From Acidimicrobiales bacterium (GTDB lineage Bacteria; Actinomycetota; Acidimicrobiia; Acidimicrobiales; RAAP-2): a stretch of 17,669 nucleotides of DNA. The translations under genes were made by a program, and so were the position numbers. The notes beneath the pieces were generated by a model, which worked only from the letters and a program-made list of their open reading frames with translations, was not told the DNA's origin and searched no databases. Positions 1-8,300 of the stretch are shown here, piece after piece (position 1 is the stretch's first letter; each line of letters begins with the position of its first letter). The DNA lies in contig JADGOF010000012.1 in the NCBI GenBank assembly GCA_017883105.1, positions 1-17,669 of the forward strand, given 5' to 3'.

Positions 1-16
1 CGGGTACCCGTTGGGC

Positions 17-22
17 TAGAGT
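17..22 (+). promoter_or_regulatory. possible -10 box of the rplJL promoter
   Basis: TAGAGT fits the TAnnnT pattern of actinobacterial sigma-A promoters. A start about seven bases downstream, near 29, would place the transcript 5' end just before the L10-leader-like structure. The matching -35 would lie before the window, so this cannot be confirmed and rests on one hexamer plus its position. Confidence 0.3.
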
Positions 23-39
23 TTCACCTTTCCAGATCT

Positions 40-141
40 ACAGAACTGCCGTAGACCTCCGGTGTACCGGTCACCCGGTACCGAAGGGACCCTCCCGGGT
101 CCGCCTGATGAGGCGTTCCGCACCGAGCCACTGGCGGCTCG
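40..141 (+). promoter_or_regulatory. probable ribosomal protein L10 leader RNA
   Basis: This lies directly upstream of rplJ, where bacteria carry the L10 leader, an mRNA structure bound by the L10-(L12)n complex that represses rplJL. I see a GCCGTAGAC..CCGGTG stretch (48-64) resembling the conserved kink-turn part of such leaders. CGGTG (60-64) can pair with CACCG (121-125) to close the domain. Inside are hairpins GTACCGG/CCGGTAC (64-70/75-81), GGACCC/GGGTCC (87-92/97-102) and CGCCT/AGGCG (102-106/111-115). An alternative hairpin CGAGCC/GGCTCG (124-129/136-141) competes with the closing helix. The family assignment is from memory of the motif and from position; no covariance search was run. 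Confidence 0.6.
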
Positions 142-177
142 TGCGTTGCCACTCGTTGGTGTCTGCGGCCCGCAATC

Positions 178-199
178 GAGCAGTGTGCTCAGTGGAGGG
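178..199 (+). promoter_or_regulatory. hairpin abutting the rplJ ribosome binding site
   Basis: GAGCA (178-182) pairs with TGCTC (186-190) around a GTG loop. It ends four bases before the Shine-Dalgarno GGAGGG (194-199), which sits only three bases before the rplJ ATG at 203. The short spacing and adjacent hairpin could make rplJ initiation sensitive to the leader fold; that is inference. Confidence 0.35.
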
Positions 200-202
200 A
201 CC

Positions 203-886
203 ATGGACAATCCGAGGGCCGAGAAAGTCGCCGTCGTCGATGAGGTACGAGAGCGGTTGGCCGCGTCCGACGGGGCCGTGCTCACCGAGTACCGGGGCCT
301 CACGGTCGCCGAGCTGGCCGAGCTGCGCCGTGAACTGACGGCCGCCGGCGGCGACTACAAGATCTACAAGAACACCCTGGTCCGCCTGGCGGTGGCCGAC
401 GGCCCCCAGGCTCCGATCAGCGACCTGCTGACCGGCCCGACGGCCATCGCCTTCGTGCAGGGCGATGTCAGCGCGGTGGCCAAGGCTCTCCGGGATTTCG
501 CCAAGGCCAACCCGAACCTGATCGTGAAGGGCGGCATCGTCGGAACCGGGGTGCTCTCCGCCTCGGACATGGGCATCCTGGCGGACCTGCCTTCGCGGGA
601 CACCCTGTTGGCCCAGTTCGCTGGCGCCCTCTCGGCTCCGCTGCAAACGCTGGCCGGCCTGGTCCAGGCCCTTCCCTGCAACCTGGCCTACGGGTTGTCG
701 GCCCTGATCGACCAGCGACGGTCCGAGGGGGGTGCCGAGGCAGAAGCGGCACCGGCCGCGGCAGCCGAGACGCCCGAGGCCCCACCATCCGAGACGCCCG
801 AAGCCCCACCGGACGAGACGGCACAAGCCGAGTCGGACGAACCAGCACCGGCCGAAACGGCCGAGCCCGAAAGCGCCGGCGAGTAG
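203..886 (+). CDS. rplJ: 50S ribosomal protein L10 (uL10) with long acidic tail
   Basis: L10 anchors L12 dimers to 23S rRNA and forms the stalk that recruits and activates translational GTPases. The 227-residue product starts MDNPRAEKVAVV and contains the family's N-terminal RNA-binding domain, with the KIYKNTLVRLA motif near residues 53-63. A C-terminal helix around residues 130-175 (SRDTLLAQFAGAL...) binds L12. Most bacterial L10 proteins are about 165-180 residues, so the last 50 or so residues are extra. This tail is rich in Ala, Glu and Pro and contains a tandem 8-residue repeat. The ATG at 203 was chosen because it follows GGAGGG and gives a normal L10 N-terminus; an open frame extends upstream to 62 but runs through the leader RNA. 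rplL follows after 81 bases, so the two are probably co-transcribed and regulated by the upstream leader. Confidence 0.97.
   Translation: MDNPRAEKVAVVDEVRERLAASDGAVLTEYRGLTVAELAELRRELTAAGGDYKIYKNTLVRLAVADGPQAPISDLLTGPTAIAFVQGDVSAVAKALRDFAKANPNLIVKGGIVGTGVLSASDMGILADLPSRDTLLAQFAGALSAPLQTLAGLVQALPCNLAYGLSALIDQRRSEGGAEAEAAPAAAAETPEAPPSETPEAPPDETAQAESDEPAPAETAEPESAGE
767..820 (+). repeat. 24-base tandem repeat in the rplJ tail
   Basis: Two consecutive 24-base units (767-790 and 791-814) begin GAGACGCCCGA and differ at four or five positions. A third begins GAGACG at 815 and then diverges. They encode ETPEAPPS, ETPEAPPD and ETA. The repeat stays in frame and lies in the low-complexity tail of L10, so it probably arose by slippage or unequal exchange and is tolerated in a disordered region. 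Confidence 0.8.
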
Positions 887-967
887 CACTGCCGACGGAT
901 CAACGCAGCGAACACCACACCTCGAATCAACCCAACCAAGAATACAAAGGAACAAGGAGTTACGACG

Positions 968-1363
968 ATGGCAGGTAGCCTGACCAAGGACCAGATTCTG
1001 GACGGCGTCTCTGAGCTGTCCGTTCTCGAGCTCAGCGAACTGCTGAAGGAGTTCGAAGAGCGTTTCGGCGTCACCGCGGCCGCACCGGTGGCTGCCGCTG
1101 CCGCTGCCCCCGCCGGTGGCGCTGGCGATGCCGGTGGAGCCGAGGAGGAGAAGAGCGAGTTCGACGTCATTCTCACCGCGGCCGGCGACAAGAAGATCCA
1201 GGTCATCAAGGAAGTGCGTTCGCTGACCAGCCTGGGCCTCAAAGAGGCCAAGGACCTGGTGGACGGCGCCCCCAAGCCGGTGCTGGAGAAGGCCAACAAG
1301 GAGGACGCCGAGAAGGCAAAGGCCCAGCTCGAAGGCGCTGGCGCCACCGTCGAGCTCAAGTAG
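968..1363 (+). CDS. rplL: 50S ribosomal protein L7/L12 (bL12)
   Basis: L12 is the multicopy stalk protein whose C-terminal domain contacts EF-Tu, EF-G and other GTPases. The 131-residue product shows the three expected parts. An N-terminal dimerisation domain covers residues 1-34 (LTKDQILDGV...LLKEFEERFGV). An Ala/Gly-rich hinge covers about 35-60. A C-terminal globular domain covers about 62-131 and includes the conserved factor-binding helices KIQVIKEVRSLTSLGLKEAK (76-95). Length is slightly above the usual 120-130 because of the Ala-rich hinge. The ATG at 968 has a strong Shine-Dalgarno, AAGGAG at 954-959, eight bases away. L12 is needed in several copies per ribosome, and this better initiation site than that of rplJ fits that need. 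The gap to rpoB (449 bases) indicates a regulatory break. Confidence 0.98.
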   Translation: MAGSLTKDQILDGVSELSVLELSELLKEFEERFGVTAAAPVAAAAAAPAGGAGDAGGAEEEKSEFDVILTAAGDKKIQVIKEVRSLTSLGLKEAKDLVDGAPKPVLEKANKEDAEKAKAQLEGAGATVELK

Positions 1364-1382
1364 TCCGGTCCGGCATCCGGAC
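1363..1382 (+). terminator. hairpin at the rplL stop codon, possible attenuator
   Basis: GTCCGG (1363-1368, starting in the TAG stop) pairs with CCGGAC (1377-1382) around an eight-base loop. No run of T follows, so it is not a classical intrinsic terminator. Partial termination or mRNA processing between rplL and rpoB is known in E. coli, and a similar role here is inference from position only. Confidence 0.35.
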
Positions 1383-1505
1383 GTCGCCCCGGCGGCGGCC
1401 GGATATCCCGGACAGCTGGGTCGCAGGTCCCGGCACCCGCTGGTTTCCGTAGCCTGAAGGGGGCGAAATCGACCCGGCAGGATCGATGGAGATACGGGGG
1501 AATCC

Positions 1506-1534
1506 TTGACGCCCAGCGGTGGGTCTCCTACCCT
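1506..1534 (+). promoter_or_regulatory. rpoB promoter P1
   Basis: TTGACG (1506-1511) is separated by exactly 17 bases from TACCCT (1529-1534), a good housekeeping sigma-factor match for a GC-rich actinobacterium. The predicted start is near 1541, giving a leader of about 270 bases before rpoB. An inverted repeat spans it: GCCCA (1511-1515) with TGGGC (1534-1538), and inside it GGGT (1521-1524) with ACCC (1530-1533). This could be an operator or merely composition. Confidence 0.65.
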
Positions 1535-1544
1535 GGGCAGGTCC

Positions 1545-1563
1545 GGATGGGGAATTCCCATCC
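1545..1563 (+). promoter_or_regulatory. hairpin at the predicted 5' end of the rpoB transcript
   Basis: GGATGGG (1545-1551) pairs perfectly with CCCATCC (1557-1563) around GAATT. If P1 starts near 1541, the hairpin forms within the first four or five bases of the mRNA. A 5'-terminal stem is a known way to protect mRNA from 5'-dependent decay. The stem is seen in the sequence; the protective role is inferred. Confidence 0.5.
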
Positions 1564-1568
1564 TTGGG

Positions 1569-1597
1569 TTGTGCATCCTGGTGCTAGCGGTTATGCT
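1569..1597 (+). promoter_or_regulatory. possible second rpoB promoter P2
   Basis: TTGTGC (1569-1574), 17 bases, then TATGCT (1592-1597) matches both hexamers reasonably with ideal spacing. Start would be near 1604. Tandem promoters before rpoB are known in mycobacteria, which makes a second one plausible, but the -35 is imperfect. Confidence 0.4.
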
Positions 1598-1812
1598 TGC
1601 TGGTTGCCGTGCCTGCTCTTGACGCCCTCCTCAGTACTTTGGCTGATTGACGCGCGCCCTGGCGCCCCTTCGACCGCTCCGGTGGAAGTCGTCGACCCCT
1701 GCAATGACTCGGAGGAGTGCAGTTCCGAGAGGTGCATCACCGCAGTGCCACTTGATTCATCGCAGTACCCCGTCCTTGCCTCATTCGCCTTGCAACTGGG
1801 AGGAGTAGGCCG
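1598..1812 (+). promoter_or_regulatory. rpoB 5' leader with competing hairpins
   Basis: This is the remainder of the 449-base rplL-rpoB gap and contains no convincing gene. Two mutually exclusive stems are seen: CTGCA/TGCAG (1699-1703/1718-1722) and CTCGGA/TCCGAG (1708-1713/1724-1729). The segment ends in a strong Shine-Dalgarno, GGGAGGAG at 1798-1805. An open frame from 1547 runs through here into rpoB in another frame but resembles no known protein. A leader this long suggests post-transcriptional control, which is inference. Confidence 0.35.
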
Positions 1813-4800
1813 TTGCCTACACGGTCCAACAACCGGTTTTCTTTCGCCAACATCGATGAGGCCCTGCCGTTGCCTGACCTCGTCGCCATCCAGCGGGACT
1901 CGTTCCAGTGGTTCTTGGATCGCGGCCTGGCCGAGACATTCAACGACATCAGCCCCATCGAGGACTTCACCGGTCAGCTGAGCCTCGAGCTGGAGTTCGA
2001 TCCCACCGATCCGGACCTGCGCCCACCGCCGAAGTACTCGGTGGAGGAGTGCAAGGAGAAGGACATGACCTACGCCGCACCGGTGTTCGTGCGGGCGCGG
2101 TTCATGAACGCCCAGACCGGCGAGATCAAGGAACAGACGGTCTTCATGGGGGATTTCCCGGTGATGACCGACAAGGGAACCTTTATCGTGAACGGCACCG
2201 AGCGTGTCGTGGTGAGCCAGCTGGTGCGTTCCCCCGGCGTCATCTTCCAACCCGGGCGCGACGCCAAGACGGTGTTCACCGGCACGATCCATCCCTACCG
2301 TGGTGAGTGGATCGAGTTCGACGTCGAGGCCAAGCCCTCGAAGGACGTCACCGCCGGATGTCGCGTGGCCCGCAAGCGCCGGCTCTCCCTGTTCGTGCTG
2401 CTGCGCGCCCTCGGCTATGGCGACCAGGACTTCCTCGAGCGCTTCGTGCGCCACTTCGACTTCCTCGAAGGCCAATGGGAGAAGGAGCAGAACATCGCTC
2501 CCACCCGTGAAGAGGCCCTGCTGGAGATCTACAAGCGCGCCCGCCCCGGTGAGCCCCTGTCGGTGGAGGCGGCCCGCCAGTACTTCGAGAACGCCTTCTT
2601 CAACCCGAAGCGCTACGACCTGACCCGGGTGGGCCGGTACAAGCTCAACCGGAAGCTCGGGCCGGAGATCGAGCGGATCTCGGACATCCTGAAGGTCGAT
2701 CTCGAGCGTCCTTCCCCGACCCAGGGCGTCCTCAGCCCCTCGGAGATCCTGGCGTCGTCGACCTACATGCTCCACCTGGCCAAGCACATGGCCGACGGGG
2801 AGTCGACTTACCGGATCGACGATCAGGACCACTTCGCCAACCGCCGGATCCGTTCAGTGGGCGAGCTCATCCAGAACCAGGTCCGCGTGGGCCTGTCCCG
2901 CATGGAGCGTGTGGTCCGTGAGCGGATGACCACCCAGGACGTCGAGGCCATCACCCCGCAGACCCTGATCAACATCCGCCCAGTGGTCGCTGCGGTCAAG
3001 GAGTTCTTCGGGACCAGCCAGCTGAGCCAGTTCATGGACCAGAACAACCCGCTGTCGGGCCTGGCCCACAAGCGTCGTCTCTCGGCCCTCGGGCCCGGCG
3101 GCCTCTCGCGCGAGCGCGCCGGCTTCGAGGTCCGAGACGTGCACACCTCCCACTACGGGCGCATGTGCCCCATCGAGACCCCCGAAGGTCCGAACATCGG
3201 CCTGATCGGGTCGCTGGCCACCTACGCACGGGTCAACGAGTACGGGTTCATCGAGACCCCGTACCGCAAGGTGGTCGACGGTCAGGTGACCAAGGAGATC
3301 ACCTACCTTGCCGCCGACGAGGAGGAAGAGCACGTCATCGCCCAGGCGTCCGCGCAGCTGGACGAGAATGGACGGTTCGCCGAGGAGAAGGTGCTGGTCC
3401 GACGCGGCCCGCAGGGAACCGGCGTGAGGGTCGGCGCGGCCACCACGACCTACGGCACCACGTCGGAGATCGACTTCGTGCCGCCGGCCGAGGTCGACTT
3501 GATGGATGTCTCCCCGAAGCAGATCGTCTCGGTCTCCACCGCGTTGATCCCCTTCGTCGAGCACGACGACGCCAACCGGGCCCTGATGGGCGCCAACATG
3601 CAGAAGCAGGCGGTGCCGCTGGTGGTGCCCGAGGCCCCCTATATCGGCACCGGCGTCGAAGCCCGGGCCGCCCGCGATGCGGGTGACGTGGTGCTGTCCG
3701 AGGGCGACGGGACCGTCGTCGATGTCTCGGGTGACCAGATCATCGTCGAGTACAAGGCCGGGGCCAAGGACCGCGGTGGCGCGGTGCTGGGCAAGAAGAC
3801 CTACCGACTGGCCAAGTTCCGCCGGTCCAACCAGAACACGGCCATCAACCAGAAGGTCATCGTCGAAGAGGGCCAGAAGGTCGCCCTGGGCGACGTCCTG
3901 GCCGATGGTCCGGCCACCCACAACGGCGAGCTGGCCCTGGGGAAGAACCTCCTGGTCGCCTTCATGCCGTGGGAGGGCTACAACTACGAGGACGCCATCA
4001 TCCTCTCCGAGCGCCTGGTGAAGGACGACGTGCTCACCTCGATCCACATCGAGGAGCACGAGGTGGATGCCCGCGACACCAAGTTGGGGGCCGAGGAGAT
4101 CACCCGGGACATCCCCAACCTGTCCGAGGAGATCCTGGCCGACCTCGACGAGCGCGGCATCATCCGCATCGGAGCCGAAGTCGGCCCGGGCGACGTGCTG
4201 GTCGGGAAGGTCACCCCCAAGGGTGAGACCGAGCAGACCCCCGAAGAGCGCCTGCTGCGGGCCATCTTCGGTGAGAAGGCCCGTGAAGTGCGGGACACCT
4301 CGCTCAAGGTGCCTCACGGAGAGCAGGGAACGGTCATCGACGTTCGGGTCTTCTCGCGTGACGATGCTCACGAGCTCCCGCCGGGCGTCGAGCAGCTGGT
4401 CCGTGTCTATGTGGCCCAGAAGAGGAAGATCTCCGAGGGCGACAAGTTGGCCGGGCGCCACGGCAACAAGGGCGTCATCTCGAAGATCCTCCCCATCGAG
4501 GACATGCCTTTCCAGGCTGACGGAACCCCGGTCGACATCATCCTCAACCCGCTGGGCGTCCCCAGCCGGATGAACGTGGGCCAGGTGCTCGAGTCCCATC
4601 TCGGCTATGCGGCCCGATGGGGCTGGGAGGGTGCCGGCGAAGTGGCCCGCACCCCGTTGCGGGGCACCGAGACGAAGACACGGCCCCGGACCGAACCGGC
4701 GGTATGGGTGTCGACACCGGTGTTCGACGGTGCCCACTGGGACGAAGAGGCCGATGCCGGCCGTCATCCGACCATCCAACAGATCTTCCGCCGGCTCAAC

Positions 4801-5382
4801 CCGGACGGCGTCGACGGCGCCGTGCAGGTGGCCGACGACGGGAAGTCGCAGCTCTACAACGGTCGCACCGGTGAGGCCTACGACAACCCGATCTCGGTCG
4901 GCTACGTCTACATCCTGAAGCTCCACCACCTGGTGGACGACAAGATCCACGCTCGGTCCACAGGTCCGTACTCGATGATCACCCAGCAGCCGCTGGGTGG
5001 GAAGGCCCAGTTCGGTGGGCAGCGATTCGGTGAGATGGAAGTGTGGGCGCTCGAGGCCTTCGGTGCCGCCTACGCGCTGCAGGAGCTGCTGACCATCAAG
5101 TCGGACGACGTGCTCGGCCGAGTGAAGGTCTACGAGGCCATCGTCAAGGGCGAGAACATCCCCGAGCCGGGGATTCCCGAAAGCTTCAAGGTGCTCATCA
5201 AGGAAATGCAGTCCCTGTGCCTCGATGTCGAAGTGCTGGCACCGGGTGGGGAAGAGATTGAAATGCGAGAGCTGGACGAAGATGTCTTCCGCACAGCTGA
5301 AGAACTTGGCATCGATATCAGCCGGCCCGAACGTGGGTCGGATGAGGAAGATGCACGCCGCGCCGCGGAAAGGGGATTCTGA
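1813..5382 (+). CDS. rpoB: DNA-directed RNA polymerase subunit beta
   Basis: RpoB forms one side of the polymerase cleft and much of the active centre. The 1,189-residue product is full length (mycobacterial RpoB is about 1,170-1,180). Start is TTG at 1813: the Shine-Dalgarno GGGAGGAG (1798-1805) is seven bases upstream and the N-terminus MPTRSNNRFSF is typical. The rifampicin region is residues 400-426, with Q406, D409, H419, R422, S424 and L426 (E. coli Q513, D516, H526, R529, S531, L533) all of the sensitive type. CPIETPEGPN follows near 452-461. Catalytic-core motifs GDKLAGRHGNKG (876-887) and NPLGVPSRMN (912-921) are intact, as is the C-terminal clamp GGQRFGEMEVW (1068-1078). The tail is acidic. 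Small departures from E. coli are A418 (T525) and T445 (P552). The stop TGA overlaps the rpoC ATG by one base, implying translational coupling. Confidence 0.99.
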   Translation: MPTRSNNRFSFANIDEALPLPDLVAIQRDSFQWFLDRGLAETFNDISPIEDFTGQLSLELEFDPTDPDLRPPPKYSVEECKEKDMTYAAPVFVRARFMNAQTGEIKEQTVFMGDFPVMTDKGTFIVNGTERVVVSQLVRSPGVIFQPGRDAKTVFTGTIHPYRGEWIEFDVEAKPSKDVTAGCRVARKRRLSLFVLLRALGYGDQDFLERFVRHFDFLEGQWEKEQNIAPTREEALLEIYKRARPGEPLSVEAARQYFENAFFNPKRYDLTRVGRYKLNRKLGPEIERISDILKVDLERPSPTQGVLSPSEILASSTYMLHLAKHMADGESTYRIDDQDHFANRRIRSVGELIQNQVRVGLSRMERVVRERMTTQDVEAITPQTLINIRPVVAAVKEFFGTSQLSQFMDQNNPLSGLAHKRRLSALGPGGLSRERAGFEVRDVHTSHYGRMCPIETPEGPNIGLIGSLATYARVNEYGFIETPYRKVVDGQVTKEITYLAADEEEEHVIAQASAQLDENGRFAEEKVLVRRGPQGTGVRVGAATTTYGTTSEIDFVPPAEVDLMDVSPKQIVSVSTALIPFVEHDDANRALMGANMQKQAVPLVVPEAPYIGTGVEARAARDAGDVVLSEGDGTVVDVSGDQIIVEYKAGAKDRGGAVLGKKTYRLAKFRRSNQNTAINQKVIVEEGQKVALGDVLADGPATHNGELALGKNLLVAFMPWEGYNYEDAIILSERLVKDDVLTSIHIEEHEVDARDTKLGAEEITRDIPNLSEEILADLDERGIIRIGAEVGPGDVLVGKVTPKGETEQTPEERLLRAIFGEKAREVRDTSLKVPHGEQGTVIDVRVFSRDDAHELPPGVEQLVRVYVAQKRKISEGDKLAGRHGNKGVISKILPIEDMPFQADGTPVDIILNPLGVPSRMNVGQVLESHLGYAARWGWEGAGEVARTPLRGTETKTRPRTEPAVWVSTPVFDGAHWDEEADAGRHPTIQQIFRRLNPDGVDGAVQVADDGKSQLYNGRTGEAYDNPISVGYVYILKLHHLVDDKIHARSTGPYSMITQQPLGGKAQFGGQRFGEMEVWALEAFGAAYALQELLTIKSDDVLGRVKVYEAIVKGENIPEPGIPESFKVLIKEMQSLCLDVEVLAPGGEEIEMRELDEDVFRTAEELGIDISRPERGSDEEDARRAAERGF

Positions 5383-8300
5383 TGTTGGATGTCAATGAAT
5401 TCGATCAGCTGAGGATCGGTCTGGCTACCGCCGACTCGATCCGGGGTTGGTCAAACGGCGAGGTCAAGAAGCCGGAGACCATCAACTACCGCACGCTGCG
5501 CCCGGAGAAGGACGGTCTCTTCTGCGAGAAGATCTTCGGTCCCACCAAGGACTGGGAGTGTTACTGCGGGAAGTACAAGCGTGTCCGCTTCCGGGGCATC
5601 ATCTGCGAGCGCTGTGGCGTCGAGGTCACCCGCTCCAAGGTACGCCGCGAGCGGATGGGCCACATTGAGCTGGCCGCCCCGGTCGTGCACATCTGGTACC
5701 TGCGCGGCACCCGTAGCTGGCTGGCCTACCTGCTCATGGGCACCGAAGCCCGCGAGGAGCTGAAGGCCAAGCAGCTGGAGAAGGTCATCTACTTCGCCGC
5801 CAACCTGGTCACCTGGGTCGACGAGGCCAAGCGCCACGAGGACCTGCCCGATCTCGAGGCCGAGCTCCGCGTGGAGATCGCCGACATCGAGAAGAAGCGG
5901 GACCTGGACATCGACCGCCGATTCAAGGTGCTCGAGGGCGAGCTGGCCGAGCTGGAGAAGGGCGGAGCCAAGGACGGGGAGATCAAGACCCGTCAGCGCA
6001 ACGTCGAAAAGGAGATCGCATCCGCACGCGAGCGGTACCAGAGCGAGATCGAGTTGGCCCAGCGGGCCTTCGACGAGTTCAAGAGCCTCCACTCCCGCAA
6101 GATCCTCGAGGACGAGTTGCTCTGGCGCGAGCTGCGCATCCGCTACGAGGACTACTTCGAAGGTGGCATGGGCGCGGAGACCATCTCGCGCCTCATCGAG
6201 CGGATCGACCTCGATGTCGAAGAGGTCAAGCTGCGCGAGATGATCGACGCCGCAGACGGGCGTAAGCCCCTCTCGGCCCAGCGCCGCCAGAAGGTCATCA
6301 AGCGACTCAAGATCGTCACCGCCTTCAACCGCCGCGACGAGAACGGCCGCCGGGTCAACGACCCCCGGGCCATGATCCTCGACTCGGTGCCGGTGATCCC
6401 GCCCGACCTGCGCCCGATGGTGCAGTTGGACGGCGGCCGGTTCGCCACGTCCGACCTCAACGACCTCTACCGCCGGGTCATCAACCGGAACAACCGGCTC
6501 AAGCGACTGCTCGACCTGGGCGCTCCCGAGATCATCATCAACAACGAGAAGCGCATGCTGCAAGAGGCAGTCGACGCGCTGTTCGACAACGGCCGCCGTG
6601 GCCGTCCGGTGACCGGGCCGGGCAACCGCCCGCTCAAGAGCCTGTCGGACATGTTGAAGGGAAAGCAGGGCCGGTTCCGTCAGAACCTGCTCGGCAAGCG
6701 GGTGGACTACTCGGGTCGTTCGGTCATCGTGATCGGCCCGACCCTCCAGCTCCACCAGTGCGGCCTGCCCAAGCTGATGGCCCTCGAGCTGTTCAAGCCC
6801 TTCGTCATGAAGCGACTGGTCGACGCCGAGTACGCCCAGAACATCAAGTCGGCCAAGCGCATGGTCGAGCGGCGTCGTCCCCAGGTGTGGGATGTCCTCG
6901 AAGGTGTGATCAAGGAGCATCCGGTGTTGTTGAACCGGGCGCCCACGCTCCACCGCCTGGGCATCCAGGCCTTCGAGCCGGTGCTCGTCGAGGGGAAGGC
7001 CATCCAGGTCCACCCCCTGGTCTGCACCGCGTTCAACGCCGACTTCGACGGTGACCAGATGGCCGTCCACCTGCCCCTGTCCGCCGAGGCCCAGGCCGAG
7101 GCCCGGGTGCTCATGCTGTCGGCTAACAACATCCTGTCGCCGGCCACCGGGCGCCCGATCACCGTGCCCACCCAGGACATGGTCTTCGGCATCTACTACA
7201 TCACGCTGACCGTCGACGGAGCCAAGGGTGAGGGCCGGATCTTCCGGCACGCCTACGAAGTGGAGACCGCCTTCGACGCCGGGGACATCGACCTGCAGGC
7301 CAAGATCACCCTCCGGCCCGAAGCCGGATCCCATCTGGCCCGCTCGATCGCCCTCACCAACGGTGCCGAGCTCGACGCCGAGGGCAACCTCACCGGCATC
7401 GCCGAGGACGAGCGGATCGAGATCGAGACCACGGCCGGACGGCTCTTCTTCAACACCGCGCTGCCCGACGGCTACCGCTACATCAATGACATCGTCGGCA
7501 AGCGGAACACCGCCATCGGCACCATCGTCGAAGAAGTGGCCGCCAACTACCCCAAGCGGGAGGTGGCAGCCAGCCTCGACCGCATCAAGGACCTCGGGTT
7601 CCGTTACGGTGCCCAGTCCGGTCTGACCATCTCGATCAGCGACGTGGTCACCCCGCCGGACAAGCAGTCCATCCTCGACCGGTACGAAAAGGAAGCGGAC
7701 AAGGCAGAGGCCCAGTTCAAGCGGGGCATCATCACCGACGATGAGCGTCGCCAGAAGGAGATCGAAATCTGGACGTCGGCCAACTCCGAGGTCGGAAAGG
7801 CCATGGAGAAGTCACTGTCCAGCATCGCCTTCAACCCCATCGACATGATGGTTGACTCCGGTGCCCGAGGAAACAGCCAGCAGATCCGCCAGATCGCCGG
7901 CATGAAGGGCCTGGTCTCCAACCCGCGGGGTGAGATGATCCCCCGTCCGATCAAGTCCTCGTTCCGTGAGGGTCTCTCCGTGCTCGAGTACTTCATCTCG
8001 ACTCACGGTGCCCGCAAGGGACTGGCCGACACTGCCCTCCGCACCGCTGACTCGGGCTACCTGACCCGCCGCCTGGTCGACGTGGCCCAGGAGCTGATCG
8101 TCCGTGAGGACGACTGTGGCTCGGTCCGTGGCATCTGGATCGAAGGCATCGTGCCCGACGGGCCCGGTACCCGCTCGTATCTCGAGACCCGGGTCAACGG
8201 CCGGATCACCGTCGAGCCGGTCACGCTCTCGGACAAGAGCAAGATCGAAGCCGGCACTGTGCTCACCGAGGAGATCGTCAACCGGTTGCGTGACGATCCG

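Noticed and set aside
1..10. CGGGTACCCG palindrome as a terminator of an upstream gene
   Set aside because: Ten bases with a two-base loop cannot form a stable hairpin, no T run follows, and the upstream context is outside the window.
105..125. CTGATGAGG resembling a hammerhead ribozyme core in the rplJ leader
   Set aside because: No GAAA element or the flanking stems I-III; the bases fit a CGCCT/AGGCG hairpin of the L10 leader.
1593..1622. Nine-codon upstream frame MLAGCRACS before rpoB as a leader peptide
   Set aside because: No Shine-Dalgarno, the two Cys codons are not adjacent, and its start overlaps the possible P2 -10 box; too little support.
1620..1647. TTGACG at 1619-1624 as a further rpoB promoter
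   Set aside because: The only good -10-like sequence (TACTTT, 1635-1640) is ten bases away, too close for a functional promoter.
1547..1981. Plus-strand frame in the rplL-rpoB gap as a small gene
   Set aside because: It runs 170 bases into rpoB in another frame, has no ribosome binding site and resembles no protein; the region is better explained as promoter and leader.
5451..7334. Long open frame (627 codons) on the minus strand opposite rpoC, and similar ones opposite rpoB (2854-4950), rpoC 3' end (7812-9806) and fusA (10588-12651)
   Set aside because: They mirror the codon bias of GC-rich genes on the other strand, give low-complexity His/Leu/Asp-rich proteins unlike known families, and overlap highly conserved genes completely.
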